Source: JAKVCB01 sp963578605
Lineage (GTDB): Bacteria; Planctomycetota; Planctomycetia; Pirellulales; Lacipirellulaceae
Length of the DNA: 55,555 bases
Direction of reading: 5' to 3'
Assembly (NCBI GenBank): GCA_963578605.1
Contig: CAUZEA010000030.1
Span: 1-55,555, forward strand
Shown: piece by piece, positions 1 to 8,365 of the stretch
Position numbering within the stretch: position 1 is the stretch's first letter
Layout of the letters: each line of letters starts with the position of its first letter
Position numbers and translations under genes: made by a program
The notes under the pieces: generated by a model
The model's input: only the letters and a program-made list of their open reading frames with translations
The model's database searches: none
Told to the model about the DNA's origin: nothing

Positions 1-860
1 CCTTGTGCATTCTGAGTACCCCGCCGCGCCTTATCCTTATCCTTATCCTTATCCTTGTCCTTGTCCTTGTCCTTGTCCTTGCGACCGGGCCGTCCATCAG
101 TCGTTTCTTTTGCCGGTGGAACCGACTTATCTGTTTTGGTGTCATGTGCGTGTGCGGGTCGCCGTAAGTGGGCGGCCAGCGGTTTGCCACCCGTCTTGCC
201 AGCGCCCAGCACGTCGGCCGGGAGTTTCATGTCGGGTTTTTGAGCTGGCGGATCCGCCGACTTCGATTTGACCGACTTGGATTCCGAAATTTTGGGAAGC
301 GGCGCCAGTTTAATCGCAGGTCGTGCCTTGGGAGTGGCTTCCCTTCCGCCAGGCTTTTTCTTCGTTGCTGGCTTCGACTCATTCACATTGGGAACTTTGC
401 CGCGGAATGAACCGGGGCTCACGTAGTCTTCGCGGCGCATAGCGCTTGCCAGCGGGCCAGGCTGTCGAGGTGTGAGCGGGGTTTCGGGATCCGGAGCTCT
501 TAGGGCGGTGTCATCCGGTGGTGTGCCCGATTCACTCGAGGCAACTGGTTCGGTTGGCGCGGCGGGGTCGGGTGCGTTGCTCTTGAGTCGGGAGGAGGGA
601 GGAGGGAGGATGACCCGCATCTTGCCATGGTCAGCCGGTGCTGTTGGGCGCTCCGGCGCGGGTCTTGCCGGGCTTGGTTGCGACTTTGAGCTGGCACTAT
701 AACTACCTGAAATGAATTGTTTGAGCTTCGTGACTTCTTTGTCAGTCAGGCTGGCAAGGGCAGATCCTTTTCCCGGGATACCGGCCTTAGTACACAGGTT
801 GACCAGATCTTTGCTGTCAAGTTTCAGCTCTTTTGCGAGGGCGTAAATGCGAACCGCCAA
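1..860 (-). CDS. infB: Translation initiation factor IF-2, N-terminal part (cut by window edge)
   Basis: IF-2 is the GTPase that places initiator tRNA on the 30S subunit. Only the first ~286 residues are here; the GTPase and tRNA-binding domains lie beyond the left edge. I start at TTG (860-858), preceded by GGAG at a 7-base spacing, which gives MAVRIYALAKELKLDSKDLV, the classic IF2_N opening. In-frame sequence stays open upstream to a TGA near 918 but has no better start. After residue ~55 comes a long low-complexity Pro/Ser/Lys linker, as in many long IF-2 proteins. It contains a run of eight Lys-Asp pairs (residues ~262-277) encoded by a hexanucleotide repeat. It lies 213 bp downstream of nusA on the same strand, the usual nusA-infB order. 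Confidence 0.93.
   Translation of the reverse strand, partial: MAVRIYALAKELKLDSKDLVNLCTKAGIPGKGSALASLTDKEVTKLKQFISGSYSASSKSQPSPARPAPERPTAPADHGKMRVILPPPSSRLKSNAPDPAAPTEPVASSESGTPPDDTALRAPDPETPLTPRQPGPLASAMRREDYVSPGSFRGKVPNVNESKPATKKKPGGREATPKARPAIKLAPLPKISESKSVKSKSADPPAQKPDMKLPADVLGAGKTGGKPLAAHLRRPAHAHDTKTDKSVPPAKETTDGRPGRKDKDKDKDKDKDKDKDKARRGTQNAQ
29..76. repeat. Hexanucleotide microsatellite inside infB, 8 units
   Basis: Four CCTTAT units are followed by four CCTTGT units, in frame with infB on the minus strand. They encode (Lys-Asp)8 in the linker. The unit length is a multiple of three, so slippage would change linker length without breaking the frame. Confidence 0.95.
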
Positions 861-1073
861 GGTAAATCTCCAGTTGCTTAGGGCCCTTTTTCGGTGGGCC
901 TTGGAATCGTCATGAATTCATAGTGAATGTCTCCTCATCAGTTTCTCCTTCATGCTTGGAAGTATGAAGGGCTTGCCCAAAAACAAACACCTACACGGTG
1001 CTGTCTTTCGTGGAGAGGTCTTTCCTCAACCCATGTTTTCGCACGGCAACTCAAACCGTGTCCTAGGGGGCGA

Positions 1074-2660
1074 TTACGAAGACTTGGCCTCCTCGGTTGT
1101 GGTATTGTCGGTCATGGCATCTCCACCTTCAGCTACTGCGGGGCTTTGTGCGCTTTGGCTCGTTTCTTTGGATTCAGCGTCCGCCACCGCTTCCTCTTCT
1201 TTTTCGGCTTCCTCTTCTTTTTCGGCTTCCTCTTCTTTTTCGGCTTCCTCTTCTTTTTCGGCTTCCTCTTCTTTTTCGGCTTTTTTCGACTCGGTACCAT
1301 CGGCAGACAGGTGGTCGTCGTCACCGGTTTCCGAGTTAGGCTCAATTTCCGAAGACCCATCGTGATCAGCTGGCGTCTCAGTCTCAGCGTCTACCACGTT
1401 TTCAGTATCCACCGAATCGCTGGTCGATTCCAGCGGTTGGCTTGTTTTGTCGGCTATTTCGGCCAACCTTTCCTGCTCTTTCTTGGCGCGGCGAGCTTCT
1501 TGGGCTGCTGCTTCTGCTTGTCCGGCGCGGGTCTCGGCAACCTCAACAATCGAGTTGACTTGTTCTTCAGAGATCGCTCCCATTTCCATCAACGCATCGG
1601 GTTCAATGATGGAGAGATCGTCGTAACTGAGGAAACCTTCTTCCACAAGTCGCTCGGCCAACTCGACCTCTACCCCGTCGACACTGCTGAAGCCATCGAC
1701 AGCTCGATCGATCGACTCGGCTAATTCCTCCTGGGTCATGATTTCAATATCCCAACCCGAGAGCTTACTCGCGAGTCGGACATTTTGTCCGCGGCGTCCA
1801 ATGGCCAGCGATAACTGGTCTTCGCGGACAAGGACAATTGCCCGCCCAAGCATCTTGCAGAGGACGACCTGCTCGACTTCTGCAGGTTGCAGGGCGTTGG
1901 GAATCAGCACTTCCAGGTTTTCGTCCCAACGCACGATATCGATTCGCTCGCCAGCCAATTCGTCGACGATATTCTTAATGCGATTTCCCCGCACGCCGAC
2001 ACATGCTCCCACGCAATCGATGCGATTGTCACTACTAACCACAGCGACTTTGGAGCGATAGCCCGGTTCCCGTGACATGGCTTTGATTTCGATCACTCCC
2101 TCAGCAATTTCGGGAATCTCCTGCTCGAAAAGTCGTTGCACCAATTGTGGTGCCCGGCGACTCAGAATCACCTTTACCCGACTGCCAGCTTTGCGAACTT
2201 CATAGACTGTGGCTCGTACCCGCTCGTTGACATGGTGGGTCTCGCCGGGAATCTGCTCGCTGCGAGGCAGGATTGCTTCGCAGTTGCTCAAGGCGACAGT
2301 AGCGGTTCCCCCTTCGTACCGCTGAATCACCCCACTGACCATGTATCCTTGCAATTCGGAGTACTCTTGGTGCAGGGCATCACGTTCTGCCTCGCGGATT
2401 TTTTGAATCATCACCTGCTTGGCAGTTTGTGCTCCAATTCGGCCAACGACTTCTTCCGAATCAAGGACTTCTTCATTGCAGGTGGCATTGACGCTGCCAT
2501 CTTCGCGGTTGATCTGAACGACGACCTCCGAGTCTTCGCCATAGTATTTCTTAAGGGCGGAGACCAGTGCGGATTCGATACCCTCGAAGACGATTTCTTG
2601 ATCGATGTTTTTATCTCGGTGAATCGCGTCGACGATCCGCAAGATTTCGGTGGGGTTCAT
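1074..2660 (-). CDS. nusA: Transcription termination/antitermination factor NusA
   Basis: NusA binds RNA polymerase and nascent RNA and controls pausing, termination and antitermination. The 528-residue product shows the N-terminal polymerase-binding domain (1-~100), an S1 domain (~104-168), KH1 with GVRGNR (222-227) and KH2 with GRRGQN (288-293). A helix-hairpin-helix-like segment follows (~325-390). The last ~130 residues are a strongly acidic tail that contains five copies of a KEEEAE hexapeptide (~461-491), encoded by a perfect 18-bp tandem repeat. The core matches the family; the tail is longer and more repetitive than usual. No rimP precedes it. infB follows on the same strand. Confidence 0.96.
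   Translation of the reverse strand: MNPTEILRIVDAIHRDKNIDQEIVFEGIESALVSALKKYYGEDSEVVVQINREDGSVNATCNEEVLDSEEVVGRIGAQTAKQVMIQKIREAERDALHQEYSELQGYMVSGVIQRYEGGTATVALSNCEAILPRSEQIPGETHHVNERVRATVYEVRKAGSRVKVILSRRAPQLVQRLFEQEIPEIAEGVIEIKAMSREPGYRSKVAVVSSDNRIDCVGACVGVRGNRIKNIVDELAGERIDIVRWDENLEVLIPNALQPAEVEQVVLCKMLGRAIVLVREDQLSLAIGRRGQNVRLASKLSGWDIEIMTQEELAESIDRAVDGFSSVDGVEVELAERLVEEGFLSYDDLSIIEPDALMEMGAISEEQVNSIVEVAETRAGQAEAAAQEARRAKKEQERLAEIADKTSQPLESTSDSVDTENVVDAETETPADHDGSSEIEPNSETGDDDHLSADGTESKKAEKEEEAEKEEEAEKEEEAEKEEEAEKEEEAVADAESKETSQSAQSPAVAEGGDAMTDNTTTEEAKSS
1189..1278. repeat. 18-bp tandem repeat x5 in the nusA acidic tail
   Basis: Five perfect copies of GCTTCCTCTTCTTTTTCG lie head to tail. 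On the minus strand they encode Glu/Lys/Ala hexapeptides in frame with nusA. The perfect DNA identity points to recent expansion. Confidence 0.97.
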
Positions 2661-3225
2661 AGTGATTCTCTACTGGCAGTGTTTTGGCCCACTGCACGGG
2701 GCACTTTCGAGTTGTCAGGTTGTCAGGTTGTCAGGTTGTCAGGTTGTCAGGTTGTCAGGTTGTTGACTTGCGTCCGGTGATACCCAGTCACGTGGCTCAC
2801 ACATCCGCCTGGCGGCGACCACCTACCAGACCCAAAACCCACCGATAGCGGGGCGGCACCCGACCTCCGGTGCCTCCCGCACACGGCGGGTGAGTTGGTG
2901 CGGTCCATATCCCTGGAATAACCAGCTGAAAAAACCGGGCATTGCAACGACCAGGATTTCTCTGGATATGACGAAATCGCGCTGAGTTGATCTCGCCACA
3001 GGCCCCGCAATCTGGCTCACCGACCGAACCCTAGAGGGTACTGCCCGGGTAGGATGCTGTCAACCCGCTGAGAAAGCCGTAAGTTCTCTTGACAACAGGG
3101 GCTTACGCCGCTCCAGACCAGCCATGACGGCAGCTGACCAACAACCCTGGCAAAATCGTTGCAACCGGATGCCCACCACGAAGAGTTGTCGGGCCGAAAC
3201 GGTGGATTCTTGCATCTGTCGATGC
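2661..3225. other. 565-bp spacer upstream of nusA, with tandem repeat and hairpins
   Basis: No convincing gene is seen between the ketosynthase-like gene and nusA. The spacer holds the 8-bp repeat at 2711-2758 and a GC-rich stretch (~2790-2900) with several short stems: GGCACC pairing with GGTGCC around 2855-2875, and CCCGC with GCGGG around 2876-2892. Open frames here (65-107 codons) lack ribosome sites and recognisable features. A structured leader or small RNA read on the minus strand is possible but unproven. Confidence 0.45.
2711..2758. repeat. 8-bp tandem repeat x6 in the nusA leader
   Basis: Six perfect copies of GTTGTCAG end about 50 bp upstream of the nusA start codon (CTGACAAC on the nusA strand). 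An 8-bp period is not a multiple of three, which fits non-coding DNA. It could affect nusA leader length or spacing. Confidence 0.96.
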
Positions 3226-4551
3226 TTATTCGGGTATCCCTACACAAAGGACTGCAGCCTGACCTTGCGGGGTAACACTGAGGCTGAGGAAGTGGGTGCC
3301 GGGCGGTACGTCCTCGTTGGTGACCGCTTGAACCGGACATGCAGGATCGCGAGTCTGGTAATTCAGGACCCGGGGTAGTCGGCCGTGCTCAAGAGCCAGC
3401 AGACTGGCGATCAATTCGACACTGCCACTTCCGGCCCCCAGGTTGCCGAAATTGCTTTTTGGAGCGATCAGCGGTATTTGGGAACCGGCTGGCCCGAGAG
3501 CTTCTTCGAGTGCTGCGGCTTCTTGAACATCGTTGTCGGTCGTACCGAGTCCATGTGCGTTGATATGCCCGAGATCGGTGACGTTGATCCTTGCGTCTCG
3601 GAGGGCTGCCTTCATCGCAGTGGCGAGTGCTGCCTGGCAGTTCCCTTCGAGCTTGCGGTTGGCAACGAGACTGCTGCCGGTCCCGAGCACTTCGGCATAG
3701 ATTTTGGCGCCCCGGTCACGTGCCGTATCCATTTCTTCGAGCACGAGCATACCGGCTCCCTCGCCCGCAACCATTCCGGTACGCGCCTTATCAAATGGGC
3801 GACTTGCTTCGGCTGGGATCGAAGTTTCATCGGCCATTTGTTCCGTTTGCAAGGCGTGCAGTGCCTGCATTGGCAGGATTCGGGTTCCCGTAGCGCCAGC
3901 AACCATGCAATCGGCATGTCCGCGTCGGATGGTACGAAACGCCTCCCCCACGGCAAGGTTGGACGAAGACTCGCGCATGGTGAGTGAATTGTTTGGCCCG
4001 CGGAGGTCATTCAAGATCGCGATGTGACTGGCTGGCATGTTCGGCAGGTACTTGAGCATCCAGAGCGGGGCCATTTCACGCAGCCCTTCACTGCCCCAGC
4101 GGCTGAACTGGAAATCTCCTTTTTCTCCGACACATTTTCCCATGCTGTCGACGTAGTCGGCTGGCATTGTGAGCATGTAATCGCTTCCCAAGACAATGCC
4201 TGCCCGCTCAGGAACTGGGGTAGACTCAGCCAGGCCAGCACTGGCAAAGGCGTGTTGGGCAGCCGCAACGGCCATTTGTGTCTCGCGACACATGAGTTTG
4301 AGACCTTTGCGAATTGCCTTTTTTCGATCGGCTGGCAGGGGGCCAAAGTCATCGATTTTCCCCGAGAATTCAGGCGCCTCCCCCGCAAACTTCAGGGGGG
4401 TTTCGACCACTGGCGACTTCTCGCATGGTACGACGCCACTTTGACCTGCGGCCAGCGCCGACCAAAAGGTTGGAGGGGAATTACCTAGCGGGCTGACAAG
4501 CCCAAGGCCGGTGATAACGACACGGCGGGGAGATAGGCGATCGGGCAACAT
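3226..4551 (-). CDS. Beta-ketoacyl-ACP synthase-like protein lacking the catalytic Cys and second His
   Basis: Thiolase-fold protein of the FabF/KAS II type (441 residues). The N-terminal RRVVITGLGLVSPLG, the PFDKARTGMVAGEGAG segment and NAHGLGT (His333) are clear. At the nucleophile, where FabF has TACxSG, this protein reads RESSSN (193-198), so Ser195 stands where Cys should be. At the second His (KSxxGH in FabF) it reads KSNFGN, ending in Asn370. The C-H-H triad is therefore S-H-N, and normal condensation is not expected. It resembles in logic the chain-length factor of polyketide systems, but that role is an inference. A full-triad FabF is encoded at 9683-10921. It lies between nusA and a secreted protein, all minus strand. 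Confidence 0.88.
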   Translation of the reverse strand: MLPDRLSPRRVVITGLGLVSPLGNSPPTFWSALAAGQSGVVPCEKSPVVETPLKFAGEAPEFSGKIDDFGPLPADRKKAIRKGLKLMCRETQMAVAAAQHAFASAGLAESTPVPERAGIVLGSDYMLTMPADYVDSMGKCVGEKGDFQFSRWGSEGLREMAPLWMLKYLPNMPASHIAILNDLRGPNNSLTMRESSSNLAVGEAFRTIRRGHADCMVAGATGTRILPMQALHALQTEQMADETSIPAEASRPFDKARTGMVAGEGAGMLVLEEMDTARDRGAKIYAEVLGTGSSLVANRKLEGNCQAALATAMKAALRDARINVTDLGHINAHGLGTTDNDVQEAAALEEALGPAGSQIPLIAPKSNFGNLGAGSGSVELIASLLALEHGRLPRVLNYQTRDPACPVQAVTNEDVPPGTHFLSLSVTPQGQAAVLCVGIPE

Positions 4552-4651
4552 AACCGTGGAAGCTTAACCGAAAACGGGTTTGAGGTGAGGGCGACCACCG
4601 GAGGTCGATTGCTGATTCCCACATGTGCAGTCTACCGTTTTACCCATCTCC

Positions 4652-5956
4652 CTAGTACCGCCCGTGGAAGGAAGGGGTGGTCACCGTTGCCGTGCGTGAG
4701 GTGGAAGTAGTGGCAGTTGCCGGGGTGAGATTTCCTTTACATTCGACGATCAAGAGGGCATCGGATCGTGCGGGTGACTTAAAGATCGGCACTGCGTTGG
4801 TCAACAGATTCCCTCGATTCTTGGGATCAGGTGCCGCGACGACACCCAGCGAGAGGACAAGGACTTTTTCGGTTGGCCAACGAAAGCGCTCGTGTAAATT
4901 GGCCGTTGTCATTTGAGGAACCTCGATCTCGACACGTTGATTTGGCGTTACCACCGATGGAATATCGAGCTTTACAGGCAACATTTTTTCGACCTGGTTG
5001 AGTCGCAGTTTCACGATCGCATCGGCGCTGGCGAGGTCCATCGAGAGCAGCGGGCTGAACTCCATCGCGAACCCTTCTTCGAGCTTACCCATTTCTGGCT
5101 GATAACCAGGCCATGTGTGGGCGGTTGGTATAATGCCTTTGACGTAGGTCCGGGGGCGCATCGTCGAAAGCACGATTGACTGCCCGTTCACGATCAATTG
5201 ATTGGGCGAGTTGTGTTCCCGGTGGTCGGTACGCTGCTCCATTTCTGCAAGCAACAGTGCCGCATCCTCCTTCGCAACCAGCCACCCTTGCACACCTGGT
5301 GACTGTACAGGAATGGGAGTCATGAAGGGAAGTGCGCGAGTCCGCCAGTTTGGGTTTCGGATCGTGACCAAGCGGAGCGAGAACGCGAACTGGTCTGCTC
5401 GGGTGTTAACGAAACGGTCGATAATATCCGCGCATATCGCCTGCATTTCTGGTGTGTGGTAGACGCTTAGCGTTTCGCGTGAGGCAGTCAAAAGTCCGAC
5501 CGGTTCGGTATGCCAGGCTTCATATCCCGTTTCGCGCAAGATCCAATCGACAATCGACTGCTCGGGGCGCGTGGCACCGACCGATCTCAAGGTATAGGGG
5601 CGGATATCGTATTCACGGAATACTTGGCCCGCTGTTTGCGGCAGCGTGGCCGATTTCTCGGTTACGCGGGCTCGCTGAGGAGCCGTGGCAATCGGGGCGA
5701 GATTGCCTGAACCGTTGCCGTGCGCTCCAGCCGCACGGGTTGCTGCCAGCGGTGTGATCCTGCTTGCCGCAGACGAGTTCGCGGCATTGCGATGCCCTTT
5801 CGATACCGCATCTCCGTAGCGGTTTTGGGTGGTGCCGGCCGGTTGCCAATTGGTGTCTTGACCTTCAGCGACGTGGGCAGAAAAAACCAGGCCCGCCATT
5901 GCAGACAGGCCCGCCATTGCAGATATGAAACAACGCGAAAAGTTGATGCAGCGCAT
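4652..5956 (-). CDS. Secreted protein of unknown function
   Basis: I do not recognise this 434-residue protein. It starts with a signal peptide (basic RCINFSR, then a hydrophobic stretch ending FSAHVAEG near residue 33). The h-region contains SAMAGL twice, encoded by an 18-bp tandem duplication. The mature part has a low-complexity stretch (~35-100), a folded middle beginning around DIRPYTLRSVG, and a C-terminal half rich in beta-type segments ending in a Thr/Ser-rich tail. I see no catalytic motif, repeat domain or membrane segment besides the signal. It sits between rlmKL and the ketosynthase-like gene on the same strand, 100 bp from the latter. Confidence 0.7.
   Translation of the reverse strand: MRCINFSRCFISAMAGLSAMAGLVFSAHVAEGQDTNWQPAGTTQNRYGDAVSKGHRNAANSSAASRITPLAATRAAGAHGNGSGNLAPIATAPQRARVTEKSATLPQTAGQVFREYDIRPYTLRSVGATRPEQSIVDWILRETGYEAWHTEPVGLLTASRETLSVYHTPEMQAICADIIDRFVNTRADQFAFSLRLVTIRNPNWRTRALPFMTPIPVQSPGVQGWLVAKEDAALLLAEMEQRTDHREHNSPNQLIVNGQSIVLSTMRPRTYVKGIIPTAHTWPGYQPEMGKLEEGFAMEFSPLLSMDLASADAIVKLRLNQVEKMLPVKLDIPSVVTPNQRVEIEVPQMTTANLHERFRWPTEKVLVLSLGVVAAPDPKNRGNLLTNAVPIFKSPARSDALLIVECKGNLTPATATTSTSRTATVTTPSFHGRY
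5889..5923. repeat. 18-bp near-perfect duplication in a signal-peptide coding region
   Basis: AGGCCCGCCATTGCAGA occurs at 5889-5905 and again at 5907-5923, period 18. It duplicates the SAMAGL hexapeptide in the hydrophobic core of the signal peptide, keeping the frame. Confidence 0.9.
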
Positions 5957-6076
5957 CCGTCAGCCTCCTTGCCGAGTGCGGACCGGTAGCGAGAGAATTG
6001 GGCGGGGAGTATATGAGTGGCAGCGATTCGGGGCAAGGTGTTTAATGGGACCTTGCTAGCAGCCAGGTGTTGGCCC

Positions 6077-6106
6077 CGCAGTTTCCCGCGACGCAGTTTC
6101 CCGCGA
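6077..6106. repeat. 15-bp tandem duplication just after rlmKL
   Basis: CGCAGTTTCCCGCGA is present twice head to tail, 10 bp beyond the rlmKL stop codon. It lies in the spacer between rlmKL and the secreted-protein gene. Confidence 0.93.
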
Positions 6107-6115
6107 CGGGGTGAC

Positions 6116-8326
6116 TCAAGTTCCAGTTTTGATGATCCGCCAGCATTGATGGATCCGCAGGTTGCGAAAATCTTCCGGGATGGTCTGGCGGGTGATATTG
6201 TGGATGGTAACTCCGCGGAGGTTGCCTTCATCAAGCTTGAATCGTCGTGAGTTCGTGGAGAAAAATATCACGCCTCCCTCGGCGGTGTGGATGAGAACTC
6301 GTTTCAGTAACGCCACGTAATCACGCTGGATATCCCAATCCGCAGCGAGTTTTTTGCTATTCGAATACGTTGGCGGGTCGACGACGACCAAATCAAAGGG
6401 ACGACCTGGTGAAAGGTCCCCGAGATATCGCATGACGTCGCTCTGAATCTGTCGATGTTCCTTTCCCTCAAAACCGTTCAGGTGGAGATTCTCTGCAGCC
6501 CAAGTGAGATAGGTTGAGGAAAGATCGACCGAGGTCGTTTGGGCCGCTCCACCCGCCGCCGCGTAGACACTAAAAGTTCCCGTGTAGGCGAATAAATTCA
6601 GGAAATTCGCACCTTGTGCTGAGTCGCGAACCAGGGACCTCGTAATACGGTGATCCAGGAACAGGCCCGTATCCAAGTAGTCCGAGAGATTGACGTGAAA
6701 CTTCAATCCCCCTTCTTGCACGACCCGTGTTGTCCGCTCATTGCCGAGGTGCTTGTATTGGGAGTGGCCACGTTGGCGCGCATGATGCTTGACAAACACG
6801 AGTTCACGTGGAGTTTGCAGGGCGTGGGCTGCCGTCCGTACCATTTGGTCGAGCCAGTCGGCATGTTCGGCAGTCGTCCGTTCATGGGGACGCTCAAATT
6901 CGGCAATGTGTAGCGCCTCTTCATAAAGATCCACAACCAGCGGTATTTCAGGTATATCGCGTTCATAAAGCCGAAAACAGGTGATCCCTCGCCTGGCCGG
7001 CCAGCGGCGCAAGTGGCGTGCCCGCTTGCGAAGGCGGTTGGCAAATTCGGTAGCCTGTCGCTCGGCCTCGGGATGGAGTCCGCCAAAGGCCTGCCCTGAA
7101 CGAACAGATGGCTTCACCCGGTGTTCGTGATCGGGTCGAGGTGGCCGGGGTCCAAAGAACTGATAATACGTGCAGGCGATTCGCCCGTTGTACAGTTTGC
7201 GGCGGCGATCTGCTTGCTGCCCGACCAAAGTTTCCAGGTCGGGGCGGGCCGAAAGAATGAAATGCGACCAGGTTTTTAACCTCCGCAGGACTTTGGGAAT
7301 CGATTGATACAGGGCCGTAATTTCCGCGTCCTCGCCGAGTCGCTCGCCGTAAGGGGGATTACAGATCAAGCAGCCGTACTGGCGGTGGGACGACAGGTCA
7401 AGAAAGTCCCGTTGCTGAAAGTGGATGTCCCTCGCTACGGATGCCTGCTCGGCATGATAGCGTGCCAGTTCAAGCGATTTTGGATCGGTGTCGGTACCGA
7501 TGATGCGTTCTGGTATGGAGGGCAGTGCCAGGTCAAGGGCTTCCTGGCGGGCGGTTTTCCATTGGCTGGCAGCAATGGCTGGCCAATGTTCCGCGGCGAA
7601 TTGGCGGAGTGCACCCGGGGCGATTCGGCGACCCAGAAGAGCCGCTTCGATCGCAACGGTGCCCGTTCCACAAAACGGATCGATCAACGGGCGGTCAGGA
7701 TTCCAGAAACTCAACTGTACCAAACCGGCAGCCAGAGTTTCGCGTATTTGGGCTGGTCCCACCAGGGTTCGATAGCCACGTCGGTGCAGTCCTTGCCCCG
7801 ATGTGTCGATGGAGATGGTTGCTTCGTCATTGAGAATGTTTACTTCTACTGGAACCGGATTGCCTGTTTCGGGCAGATCGGTCCAGCCACGATCCGAAGT
7901 GAGTCGCTCGACAATCGCTTTCTTAACCGTACGTTGACAGGCTGGCACACTGGAGAGCTGAGATTTGTGTGCCCGCCCTCGCACCGGAATTGCCGCCGTT
8001 GGGGCAATCCAGTCCTCCCAGGGTATTTCACGAACCGTATCGAACAGCACGTCGAAATCGATCGCCTGAAATCGGGCCAGCTGTAGGAGTACGCGGTCAG
8101 CCGAACGTAACCAAAGGTTGCTGCGACAGATGGCTGCAGCGTCGGCCTCGAAAAGAATGCGTCCTGGGCGCATGACTTGTGCGGTATAACCGAGGTCGCC
8201 AAGTTCGCGCACCACGACAGCTTCAAGACCAAAAGCGACAGTCGCAACGAGTTCCAGAGGAGTCGAGTTTTCCAACGAAGGTAACCTGGCGATCAAAGCA
8301 GCTGGATATCGGGGACCAACGTCCAA
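6116..8326 (-). CDS. rlmL: Bifunctional 23S rRNA methyltransferase RlmK/RlmL
   Basis: The family methylates 23S rRNA at G2445 (N2, RlmL half) and G2069 (N7, RlmK half, E. coli numbering). The N-terminal third carries a THUMP-type RNA-binding region. The first methyltransferase domain shows DPFCGTGT and the catalytic NPPYGERL. The C-terminal Rossmann methyltransferase has NLFAYTGTFSVYAAAGGA and DPPTYSNSKK. The size (736 residues) is close to the 702 of E. coli. The longest frame starts with TTG at 8326. A second TTG at 8275 begins nearer the conserved N-terminus, so the true start is uncertain by about 17 residues. It is followed closely by a duplicated 15-bp sequence. Confidence 0.93.
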   Translation of the reverse strand: MDVGPRYPAALIARLPSLENSTPLELVATVAFGLEAVVVRELGDLGYTAQVMRPGRILFEADAAAICRSNLWLRSADRVLLQLARFQAIDFDVLFDTVREIPWEDWIAPTAAIPVRGRAHKSQLSSVPACQRTVKKAIVERLTSDRGWTDLPETGNPVPVEVNILNDEATISIDTSGQGLHRRGYRTLVGPAQIRETLAAGLVQLSFWNPDRPLIDPFCGTGTVAIEAALLGRRIAPGALRQFAAEHWPAIAASQWKTARQEALDLALPSIPERIIGTDTDPKSLELARYHAEQASVARDIHFQQRDFLDLSSHRQYGCLICNPPYGERLGEDAEITALYQSIPKVLRRLKTWSHFILSARPDLETLVGQQADRRRKLYNGRIACTYYQFFGPRPPRPDHEHRVKPSVRSGQAFGGLHPEAERQATEFANRLRKRARHLRRWPARRGITCFRLYERDIPEIPLVVDLYEEALHIAEFERPHERTTAEHADWLDQMVRTAAHALQTPRELVFVKHHARQRGHSQYKHLGNERTTRVVQEGGLKFHVNLSDYLDTGLFLDHRITRSLVRDSAQGANFLNLFAYTGTFSVYAAAGGAAQTTSVDLSSTYLTWAAENLHLNGFEGKEHRQIQSDVMRYLGDLSPGRPFDLVVVDPPTYSNSKKLAADWDIQRDYVALLKRVLIHTAEGGVIFFSTNSRRFKLDEGNLRGVTIHNITRQTIPEDFRNLRIHQCWRIIKTGT

Positions 8327-8365
8327 GATTGTCGCAGATCGGACCCAGTTGGGCGACGGCCCGTC

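Noticed and set aside
927..1724. 265-codon plus-strand frame opposite nusA with Phe-rich repeats
   Set aside because: It is the complement of the nusA acidic repeat; nusA is certain on the other strand.
2711..2758. CRISPR array
   Set aside because: The units are 8 bp and directly adjacent with no spacers; the same applies to the other tandem repeats.
2823..3020. 65-codon minus-strand frame upstream of nusA with a hydrophobic patch
   Set aside because: No ribosome site, one marginal hydrophobic stretch, and it overlaps GC stems; treated as non-coding.
3226..4551. Calling this gene a second working FabF
   Set aside because: Cys and the second His are both replaced at aligned positions.
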